Source: Candidatus Zhuqueibacterota bacterium
GTDB taxonomy: Bacteria; Zhuqueibacterota; Zhuqueibacteria; Oceanimicrobiales; Oceanimicrobiaceae
Reading direction: 5' to 3'
Assembly (NCBI GenBank): GCA_011775825.1
Contig: JAABYK010000578.1
Coordinates: 9,998-17,212 of the forward strand
DNA length: 7,215 nt
Numbering within the stretch: the stretch's first letter is position 1; the number at the start of each line of letters is the position of its first letter. A program made the position numbers and the translations under genes. Under the pieces are notes generated by a model. That model was not told the DNA's origin, made no database searches, and saw only the letters and a list, made by a program, of their open reading frames with translations. Below, in pieces: positions 1-5,673 of this stretch.

Positions 1-632
1 GAGACTGTGTCCGAGCTTCGAATGCCGAGTTTCTTTTCCTTTTTGCCGACTTGAAATCCGGGAAAGTCCTTTTCCACCACGAATATACTGATTCCTTTGT
101 GCCGCAATTCCGGGTTTGTCAGCGCCGTCATGATGTAGTAGTCCGCATACATGCCGTTTGTGATAAAATTCTTGGTACCATTTAAAACGTAGTTGCCGTC
201 TTTGAACACAGCGGTCGTCTTCATGGAAGCCGCATCCGACCCCGAGCCCGGTTCCGATAAACAGAACGCCCCTAATTTCTCGCCCTTTGCCAGAGGCGTC
301 AAATATTTTTGTTTCAGCTCTTCCGTTCCAAAGTCCTCGATGCCGTAACAGACCAGAGAATTGTTGACCGAGCAAACCACGCCGACAGAAGCATCCACTT
401 TGGAGAGCTCTTCCAACACCAGTACGTAGCTTATGGTATCCAGACCTCCGCCGCCGTATTCCGGCGAGACCATCATACCCATCAATCCCAATTCAGCCAT
501 CTTCTTGACATGCTGTTCAGGAAATTTCTCCAGACGATCACGTTCGGCGGCGTCCTTTGCGACCTCTTTTTGTGCAAACTCACGAGCAGTCTGTTGGATG
601 AGTTTTTGCTCTTCTGTTAAATGAAAATCCAT
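1..632 (-). CDS. Acyl-CoA dehydrogenase, N-terminal part (cut by window edge)
   Basis: FAD-dependent acyl-CoA dehydrogenase, expected to convert an acyl-CoA to its trans-2-enoyl-CoA and pass electrons to electron-transfer flavoprotein. I translated 210 complete codons from the ATG at 632 to the left edge; family members are about 380 residues, so just over half is present. The N-terminal helical domain starts MDFHLTEEQKLIQ, continues through KKMAELGL (43-50) and EYGGGGLDT (58-66), and is followed by the flavin-binding signature FCLSEPGSGSD (123-133) and the middle beta domain, ending near LGIRSSDTV. The catalytic base and the C-terminal domain lie outside the window, so chain-length or branched-chain preference cannot be judged. 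The start is supported by a GAGG site 7 bases upstream. It follows the hydroxybutyryl-CoA dehydrogenase gene after 26 bases, and is a clear but diverged paralogue of the dehydrogenase at 3671-4810. Its place after thiolase and dehydrogenase mirrors mmgC of Bacillus subtilis. Confidence 0.95.
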   Translation of the reverse strand, partial: MDFHLTEEQKLIQQTAREFAQKEVAKDAAERDRLEKFPEQHVKKMAELGLMGMMVSPEYGGGGLDTISYVLVLEELSKVDASVGVVCSVNNSLVCYGIEDFGTEELKQKYLTPLAKGEKLGAFCLSEPGSGSDAASMKTTAVFKDGNYVLNGTKNFITNGMYADYYIMTALTNPELRHKGISIFVVEKDFPGFQVGKKEKKLGIRSSDTV

Positions 633-639
633 GAATTTG

Positions 640-646
640 CCTCGCT
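640..646 (-). promoter_or_regulatory. Ribosome binding site of the partial acyl-CoA dehydrogenase
   Basis: On the minus strand the sequence reads AGCGAGG, then 7 bases (CAAATTC), then ATG at 632. The spacing is standard and supports this start for a gene whose other end is not visible. Confidence 0.7.
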
Positions 647-658
647 TACTTAATGAGT

Positions 659-1510
659 TTACGAATAATCATAGAATCCTTTTCCAGCTTTTCTCCCAAG
701 ATGACCGGCAGCAACCATCTTTCGCAGCAGCGGGCACGGTCGATATTTGTCATCGCCCAGATTTTTGTGAAGCACCTCCATGACATGCAGACAAACATCC
801 AGACCAACGAAATCCGCCAAAGCCAACGGCCCCATGGGATGGGCCATGCCTAATTTCATGACCGTGTCCACCGCTTCAACATCCGCCACACCCTCCATAA
901 CACAGTAAATTGCCTCGTTGATCATCGGCATTAAAACTCGATTCGACACAAAGCCCGCGGAATCATTCACCGCAACCGGCGTCTTTCCCAGTTTCTTGCT
1001 CAATTCCGTGATGGACGCAAATGTCTCGTCTGAAGTCGCCAGCCCGCGGATGACTTCCACCAACGTCATCACGGGAACGGGATTGAAGAAATGCATGCCA
1101 ACCACTTTGTCCGATCGTTGCGTAGCCCCGGCGATCTCACTTATTGAAATGGAAGACGTGTTAGAGGCCAAAATCGTTTCTGCGGGACACGTCTTATCCA
1201 ATTGCGTGAAAAGCTCTTTTTTTAATGAGGCATCCTCGGTTGCCGCTTCCACTACGAGTTGCGAGTCTTTGGCTACACCAAGCTCCAAAGTCGGAGTGAT
1301 TTTTTTGATTGCCTGGTCTGCCGCTTCTTTCGAAATTTTCTCTTTTTTTACCTGACGCTCCAAATTCTTTTGAATTGTGGCTAAGCCGCGGTCTAAGAAC
1401 TCTTGTTTGACATCCACGAGATTCACGTCATAACCGGCAAGGGCGAACACATGAGCGATGCCATTGCCCATTGTGCCTGCACCCACGACTGTTACGCTTT
1501 TGATTTCCAA
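659..1510 (-). CDS. hbd: 3-hydroxybutyryl-CoA dehydrogenase, TTG start
   Basis: NAD(P)-dependent oxidation of (S)-3-hydroxybutyryl-CoA (or another short 3-hydroxyacyl-CoA) to the 3-ketoacyl-CoA, or the reverse, in the cytoplasm. The 283-residue product has the usual length for a stand-alone single-function enzyme. It opens with a Rossmann fold: MEIKSVTVVGAGTMG, with the nucleotide-binding glycines in GAGTMG (10-15). The catalytic set is complete by spacing with the human enzyme: S119 in NTSS, H140 in GMHFFNP, E152 in VEVIRG and N190 in GFVSNR. The C-terminal dimerisation domain ends at GRKAGKGFYDYS. The start codon is TTG at 1510-1508. An in-frame TGA lies just one codon further upstream (1516-1514), so the protein cannot begin earlier, and a GGGG site 6 bases before the TTG supports it. 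Thiolase lies 79 bases upstream and acyl-CoA dehydrogenase 26 bases downstream, the mmgABC-like order. mmgB and paaH-type names are alternatives. Confidence 0.95.
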   Translation of the reverse strand: MEIKSVTVVGAGTMGNGIAHVFALAGYDVNLVDVKQEFLDRGLATIQKNLERQVKKEKISKEAADQAIKKITPTLELGVAKDSQLVVEAATEDASLKKELFTQLDKTCPAETILASNTSSISISEIAGATQRSDKVVGMHFFNPVPVMTLVEVIRGLATSDETFASITELSKKLGKTPVAVNDSAGFVSNRVLMPMINEAIYCVMEGVADVEAVDTVMKLGMAHPMGPLALADFVGLDVCLHVMEVLHKNLGDDKYRPCPLLRKMVAAGHLGRKAGKGFYDYS

Positions 1511-1589
1511 GATTCACCCCAGTGTTATTTAGAAATACACATTCAGGCTAACTGTGAAGATCAAACAAAGGCCCCAAAAGCTGGACACT
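1511..1589 (-). other. Largest intergenic gap, thiolase to hbd
   Basis: These 79 bases are the widest gap in the run. Apart from the hbd ribosome binding site I see no strong hairpin, T-run or good promoter. A TTGATC with a TGTATT 19 bases later is too poor a match to call. Transcription probably continues through. Confidence 0.4.
1515..1520 (-). promoter_or_regulatory. Ribosome binding site deciding the TTG start of hbd
   Basis: Minus-strand GGGGTG, with its four Gs placed 6 bases before the TTG start. Its TG, with the following A, forms the in-frame TGA that rules out any longer protein. Confidence 0.65.
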
Positions 1590-2774
1590 CTATCGTTCAA
1601 CAACCACCGCCGAAGCTTCGCCGCCGCCAATGCATAAAGTAGCCAGCCCGCGCTTTTTGTCATATCGCTTCATGGCATAAAGCAGCGTCGTGAGGATTCT
1701 TGCCCCACTGGCGCCAATTGGATGCCCCAACGCCACTGCGCCGCCATGCACATTCATTTTGCTCGTATCCAAACCTAGCTCATTACCCACCGCCAAATTC
1801 ACAACCGCGAACGCCTCGTTGATCTCAAATAAATCGATGTCTTCCAATTTGAGATTGGCTTTGTCCAATATCTTTCGAATCGCATCCGCAGGGGCCATGG
1901 TAAACCATTCTGGCGCCTTCGCTGCTGAAGCTTGCGCTACAATCGTCGCAAGCGGTTGCACCCCCAACTGCTCGGCTCGCTTTTTCGACATGACAACGCA
2001 CGCTGCGGCACCGTCATTGATGGAAGACGCATTCGCCGGGGTGACTGTACCATCCTTCTGAAAAGCGGGTTTTAACGTCGCCACCTTTTCGAAATTGATC
2101 CGTTTGGGTTCCTCGTCCTCGGTCACGACGATCGGATCCCCTTTTCTCTGAGGCACGGTCACGGGAACGACCTCATCATTAAAGTAACCGTTTTTCTGTG
2201 CATCCAGTGCTTTCTTGTAAGAATTGATCGCGAATTCGTCCTGTGCATCTCTCGGTACATTACATTCTCTAGCGCAGAGTTCGGCGGCGTTGCCCATGTG
2301 AAAATCGTTATAGACGTCCCAGAGTCCGTCTCGTATCATGCTGTCAATTAACTGCCCGTGACCTAATCGGTAGCCCGTTCGAGCCTTGTCCAAAAGGTAC
2401 GGCGCACTGGACATGCTTTCCATGCCCCCGGCTACAACGATCTCGGCATCCCCGACCATGATGGCTTGTGCCGCCAACATTACAGACTTGAGTCCCGAAC
2501 CACAAACTTTGTTGATGGTCATGCACGGCACGCTATCCGGAATTCCGGCTCCAATGGAAGCCTGACGGGCCGGGGCCTGCCCCACACCGGCCGTGAGGAT
2601 TTCCCCCATAATAACTTCGCTCACATCCTTTCCGGTAATTCCGGCACGCTTCATGGCCTCTTTAATGGCGATGCTGCCTAACTGTGGCGCAGCGAAGGAA
2701 CTTAATACGCCATTGAAGCTGCCTACCGGAGTTCGACAGGCACTGACAATAACAACTTCATTAAATTCAGACAT
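1590..2774 (-). CDS. atoB: Acetyl-CoA acetyltransferase (thiolase)
   Basis: Thiolase that joins two acetyl-CoA to acetoacetyl-CoA, or cleaves 3-ketoacyl-CoA with CoA. The 394-residue product matches the typical biosynthetic/short-chain thiolase length. The active site is complete: nucleophilic C91 in NKVCGSG, the NEAFA motif (319-323), H351 in GHPIGASG, and the acid/base C381 in LCIGGG. C381 is 30 residues after H351, as in the Zoogloea enzyme (H348, C378). The C-terminal motif reads GGGEAS where many family members have GGGMG; it still fits the general thiolase signature. The start is ATG at 2774. An in-frame GTG at 2783 would add three residues (MIS) but overlaps the ribosome binding site, so it is unlikely. 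The gene follows the metallo-hydrolase by 50 bases and precedes hbd by 79. A longer-chain or branched substrate cannot be excluded from sequence, so the symbol is a functional guess within the family. Confidence 0.95.
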   Translation of the reverse strand: MSEFNEVVIVSACRTPVGSFNGVLSSFAAPQLGSIAIKEAMKRAGITGKDVSEVIMGEILTAGVGQAPARQASIGAGIPDSVPCMTINKVCGSGLKSVMLAAQAIMVGDAEIVVAGGMESMSSAPYLLDKARTGYRLGHGQLIDSMIRDGLWDVYNDFHMGNAAELCARECNVPRDAQDEFAINSYKKALDAQKNGYFNDEVVPVTVPQRKGDPIVVTEDEEPKRINFEKVATLKPAFQKDGTVTPANASSINDGAAACVVMSKKRAEQLGVQPLATIVAQASAAKAPEWFTMAPADAIRKILDKANLKLEDIDLFEINEAFAVVNLAVGNELGLDTSKMNVHGGAVALGHPIGASGARILTTLLYAMKRYDKKRGLATLCIGGGEASAVVVER

Positions 2775-2782
2775 TGAGATCA

Positions 2783-2789
2783 CCCCTCT
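2783..2789 (-). promoter_or_regulatory. Ribosome binding site deciding the thiolase start
   Basis: Minus-strand AGAGGGG followed by 8 bases (TGATCTCA) and ATG at 2774. The alternative GTG at 2783-2781 begins on the last G of this site and would have no usable spacing, so the ATG is the better start. Confidence 0.8.
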
Positions 2790-2824
2790 GTGGATAGGTG
2801 GTTTCTAATTTCGTTTTTTTGTGT

Positions 2825-3667
2825 TTATTTTAAATCTATTTTCTCTAGATTCAGTTTGCTCTCGGATTCGTAAAGATAACCTGCCGTGACCGAAGGTGCA
2901 TGTTCAAAAATGAGCAACCACTCTTCCTTCAAGGCTTGTTGCAAGACCTTTTCTTTCACTTCCATGGTGGTCTTTGGATAGAGATCGTAACCCATGACAT
3001 ATGGGGTTTTCAAATGCGCATCCGTGGGCACCAAATCCGCCAGGAAGCATGCCGTTTTGTCGCCGGTGTGTATTTTGATAATTTGATGATCCCGGGTGTG
3101 TCCGCCTGTTACTTGTACCTCGATCCCGGGCATGATTTCTCGATCTCCGGAAAACAACTCAATTTGTCCGTGTTCTTCCAGAGGCTGCCAATTATGCGCC
3201 AGGTAACTGCCTTTGCTTCTCGGATCGGGATTTTTGGCATACTCCAATTCCCCCTTCTGTACAAAATAGGTTGCATTTGGAAAAGTTGGCCTGTTCTGCC
3301 CGGCCTCGGATTTGATACAGCAGCCACCACAGTGATCAAAGTGTAAATGAGTTTGAATGACTTTTGTGACATCCTCAGTCTCATACCCCAATTCTCTCAG
3401 CCCCTGCAGCAGGTTGGTGTTTTTTTTGATACCGAAGATATTCGCGAACTTTTCATCATAATTGCTGCCGATTCCGGTATCCACCAAAATCAAGTCATCG
3501 TTTGTCTTGATGAGCAGACAATTTAAACCAAGTGTAATTCTGTTTTGCTCGTCCGCGGGATTCAACTTGTTCCAAAGCACTTTTGGCACCACACCAAACA
3601 TGGCGCCGCCATCGAGTTTAAACTTGCCATCGCTTACAGTGTAAAGTTCAAATTCACCAAATCTCAT
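2825..3667 (-). CDS. Metallo-beta-lactamase-fold hydrolase, lactonase-like
   Basis: Predicted cytoplasmic metal-dependent hydrolase; no signal peptide is visible in MRFGEFELYTVSDG. The 280-residue protein has the whole metal-binding set of the fold: HLHFDH (107-112), H190 in GGHTRDH, D211 in LADLVPTDAH and H256 in FEHAP, enough for a two-metal centre. The second histidine motif is GGHTRDH rather than the common PGHTPGH. The N-terminal DGGAMFGVVPK (19-29) and the general layout recall the YtnP / N-acyl-homoserine-lactonase-like group; that likeness is from memory, not a search. Substrates in this fold vary widely (lactones, thioesters, phosphoesters), so the reaction is unknown. The setting among acyl-CoA enzymes suggests an acyl thioester or lactone substrate, but that is inference. 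The ATG lies 3 bases after the TAG of the preceding dehydrogenase, in the same frame, with no clear Shine-Dalgarno site, which implies translational coupling. An A8 run within codons 80-83 leaves the frame intact. Confidence 0.9.
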   Translation of the reverse strand: MRFGEFELYTVSDGKFKLDGGAMFGVVPKVLWNKLNPADEQNRITLGLNCLLIKTNDDLILVDTGIGSNYDEKFANIFGIKKNTNLLQGLRELGYETEDVTKVIQTHLHFDHCGGCCIKSEAGQNRPTFPNATYFVQKGELEYAKNPDPRSKGSYLAHNWQPLEEHGQIELFSGDREIMPGIEVQVTGGHTRDHQIIKIHTGDKTACFLADLVPTDAHLKTPYVMGYDLYPKTTMEVKEKVLQQALKEEWLLIFEHAPSVTAGYLYESESKLNLEKIDLK

Positions 3668-3670
3668 AGG

Positions 3671-4810
3671 CTACAATTGTTTTAGTACTTCACGTGAAAT
3701 AACGACTCGTTGTATTTCAGACGTCCCCTCTCCTATGACTGTGAGCTTGGCATCGCGCCAGTATCTTTCAACCGGATAATCTTTGCAAAATCCGTAACCG
3801 CCGAAAATCTGAATCGCGTTCTTCGTGGCACGCATGGCCATTTCAGAGGCGAAAAGTTTGGCCATGGCAGCTTCTTTTGCATACGGTTTATCGTGATCTC
3901 GCAAGCGGGCGGCATGAAAAACCAAATGCCGTGCAGCCTCAATTTCGGTGGCCATGTCCGCCAACATCCAACGAATGGCTTGAAAATCGGAAATGGTCTT
4001 CCCAAATGCTTCTCTTTCTTTGGCATAAGCCCCGGCTTTTTCCATAGCGCCCTGAGCCAGCCCTACAGCCATCGCACCGATGCCGATTCGCCCCCCGTCT
4101 AAGGTCACCAAAGCATGTTTGAATCCTTCATTTTCTTTTCCAAGCAAGTTTTCTTTTGGCACCTTACAATTCTCGATAGAGATCGCGCGAGTATCTGAAG
4201 CCCTAACCCCTAACTTATCTTCTTTATTACCGATTGCGAACCCATCTGTGCCGCGTTCGACGATGAACGCGGAAATACCATTCACGCCTTTGTCTGGAGA
4301 CGTTTTCGCAAATACAACAAACGTTTCCGCCACGCCGCCATTTGTTACGTACATCTTGCTGCCATTTAGAATGTAGTGATCGCCTTCCAAAACGGCGGTT
4401 GTTTTAGCAGCTCCGGCATCAGACCCGGAGCCCGGTTCAGTGAGACAAAAGCTTCCGAGCACCTCACCCTTTGCAAGCGCAGGAAGGTACTTTCGCTTCT
4501 GTGCTTCCGTTCCGAACAAATAGATTGGCGTGGCACACAGTGAAATATGGGCAGCTATCGTCAAGCATGTGGAGCCACACGCTTTTGCAACCTCTTCCAA
4601 AGCCAGCGCGAGACTTACGGTATCCATGTCCGATCCACCGTATTCCTCCGGAAACGGAATCCCCAACAGGCCAAGTTCCGCCATCTTCTTGATGTTCTGC
4701 ATTGGGAATTCACCGGTCTCGTCAATCTCAGCGGAGATGGGTTCAATTTCATTTCTGGTGAAATCCCGAACCATGTCTCTCAACATGATTTGTTCATCAG
4801 TAAATTCCAT
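3671..4810 (-). CDS. Short-chain-type acyl-CoA dehydrogenase
   Basis: FAD enzyme oxidising a short acyl-CoA, probably butyryl-CoA-like, to the 2-enoyl-CoA; the electron acceptor is normally electron-transfer flavoprotein. The 379 residues match the family length. Order seen: N-terminal helical domain (MEFTDEQIMLRDMV onward), first signature FCLTEPGSGSD (121-131), middle beta domain with ILNGSKMYVTNG (147-158), FAD/dimer segment EREAFGKTISDFQ (265-277), second signature starting at Q334 (QIFGGYGF), and VIGEGTSEIQR (358-368). E361 sits where short- and medium-chain dehydrogenases keep the catalytic glutamate; isovaleryl-CoA dehydrogenases usually lack it at that place, which argues against that assignment. 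The start has AGGAG 7 bases upstream. The hydratase gene is 58 bases upstream, so the product of this enzyme would be the substrate of its neighbour. The TAG stop abuts the metallo-hydrolase gene. Confidence 0.96.
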   Translation of the reverse strand: MEFTDEQIMLRDMVRDFTRNEIEPISAEIDETGEFPMQNIKKMAELGLLGIPFPEEYGGSDMDTVSLALALEEVAKACGSTCLTIAAHISLCATPIYLFGTEAQKRKYLPALAKGEVLGSFCLTEPGSGSDAGAAKTTAVLEGDHYILNGSKMYVTNGGVAETFVVFAKTSPDKGVNGISAFIVERGTDGFAIGNKEDKLGVRASDTRAISIENCKVPKENLLGKENEGFKHALVTLDGGRIGIGAMAVGLAQGAMEKAGAYAKEREAFGKTISDFQAIRWMLADMATEIEAARHLVFHAARLRDHDKPYAKEAAMAKLFASEMAMRATKNAIQIFGGYGFCKDYPVERYWRDAKLTVIGEGTSEIQRVVISREVLKQL

Positions 4811-4817
4811 CAGGGTG

Positions 4818-4822
4818 CTCCT
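4818..4822 (-). promoter_or_regulatory. Ribosome binding site of the complete acyl-CoA dehydrogenase
   Basis: Minus-strand AGGAG followed by 7 bases (CACCCTG) and ATG at 4810, the strongest canonical site in the middle of the run. Confidence 0.8.
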
Positions 4823-4868
4823 GTTCTAGTCACCAACGCCCATTTAAACATTCAAAAGCTCGAACACG

Positions 4869-5654
4869 TCATTTGCCCTCATACCGAGGCTGACGCTTTT
4901 CTTTAAACGCTTGCAACCCTTCGATTCTATCTTGAGTTGAAATAATTTTTTGATAGCAATCAAACTCCAGGTCGAGCCCTTCCTCGATGCTCTTTCCCAA
5001 GCCATTCTTTACAGCCTTCTTGGCTTGACGCACAGCCAACGGACCATTCTTTGATATTTCCTTCGCAACAGCTTGTGCCTTCGGCATCAATTCCGCGGCA
5101 GATACAACATAATTCACGGCGCCTTGTGCGTGCGCTTCTTCGGCAGAAAAAAGTCCGGCGGTCGTGATCCACAGAATCGCGTTGCTTGGGCCAATCAACC
5201 TCGTCAAGCGCTGAGTCCCGCCAGCTCCAGGAATGATCGCCAGGGCAGTCTCTCGCAGTCCAACCTGGGCAGAATCCACAAGGATTCGAATGTCTGCTGC
5301 CAGCGCAACCTCGAAGCCGCCTCCCATTGCGCTGCCTTGCATGGCTGCAATGGTTGGAACTGAAATCTCAGCAATTTTATTCACGCACTGTCCGATATTT
5401 CTGACGGTCGGCTCCACCTCCTCTTCCGTCATATCCATCCGTTCCTTCAAATCCGCACCCGCACAAAAATATTTGCCTTCGGCGGTGATGATAATAGCCC
5501 GAACTTTATTCGAATCGACGTCTCTTTCAATTCGCTCCGCCGCTTCTCCCAACTCACTTACAAGTCCACGATTTAAGGCATTGACCGGCGATCGATTAAT
5601 GGTCAACACAGCGACGAAATCTTCAATCCGATATGTAAGAAATTCAAAACTCAT
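4869..5654 (-). CDS. Enoyl-CoA hydratase (crotonase family)
   Basis: Hydrates trans-2-enoyl-CoA to 3-hydroxyacyl-CoA, the step between the dehydrogenases and hbd. The 261-residue product has the normal single-domain crotonase length. It shows the CoA/oxyanion-hole segment CAGADLKE (64-71), the glycine-rich GGGFEVALAADIRI (111-124) with E115, and GLRETALAIIPGAGGTQRL (132-150) with E135. The 20-residue distance between the two glutamates equals that of E144 and E164 in rat hydratase, so hydratase activity is expected, not just a crotonase fold. The wording around LAIIPGAGGTQRL also resembles AUH/methylglutaconyl-CoA hydratases, so a branched-chain substrate is the main alternative. The segment TTAGLFSAEEA (164-174) departs from the usual TGxxxSAEEA. 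The start ATG is 19 bases after the stop of the GlmU-like gene and lacks an obvious Shine-Dalgarno site; the N-terminus nevertheless aligns with the family. Confidence 0.94.
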   Translation of the reverse strand: MSFEFLTYRIEDFVAVLTINRSPVNALNRGLVSELGEAAERIERDVDSNKVRAIIITAEGKYFCAGADLKERMDMTEEEVEPTVRNIGQCVNKIAEISVPTIAAMQGSAMGGGFEVALAADIRILVDSAQVGLRETALAIIPGAGGTQRLTRLIGPSNAILWITTAGLFSAEEAHAQGAVNYVVSAAELMPKAQAVAKEISKNGPLAVRQAKKAVKNGLGKSIEEGLDLEFDCYQKIISTQDRIEGLQAFKEKRQPRYEGK

Positions 5655-5673
5655 CTGGTTGATTTTTGAGTGA

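Noticed and set aside
1217..1349. Two A7 runs in hbd (1217-1223, 1343-1349), like the A8 run near 3420-3427, as programmed frameshift sites
   Set aside because: Each encodes ordinary lysine codons in an intact frame, with no stop or alternate frame product that would make slippage useful.
918..1355. A 145-codon open frame on the plus strand
   Set aside because: It is antisense to the catalytic core of hbd; composition and lack of motifs mark it as a shadow.
1511..1589. Internal promoter before hbd (TTGATC ... TGTATT)
   Set aside because: Both boxes match poorly and the 19-base spacing is long; such matches are expected by chance.
2775..2800. CACC and GGTG pairing that could hide the thiolase ribosome binding site
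   Set aside because: Only four base pairs with a loop of about 12 bases; too weak to call a regulatory hairpin without folding and comparison.
2814..2821. T-rich run in the gap after the metallo-hydrolase gene, as a terminator
   Set aside because: The run is T on the plus strand but A in the transcribed direction, and there is no stem before it. Genes on both sides are in the same direction.
2900..3346. A 148-codon open frame on the plus strand
   Set aside because: It is opposite the metallo-hydrolase gene, across its metal-binding motifs, and shows no domain of its own.
481..4710. Shared stretches such as GCCATCTTCTTGA near 497 and 4680 as a DNA repeat
   Set aside because: They fall at the same codons (KKMA) of two paralogous acyl-CoA dehydrogenases, so gene homology explains them.
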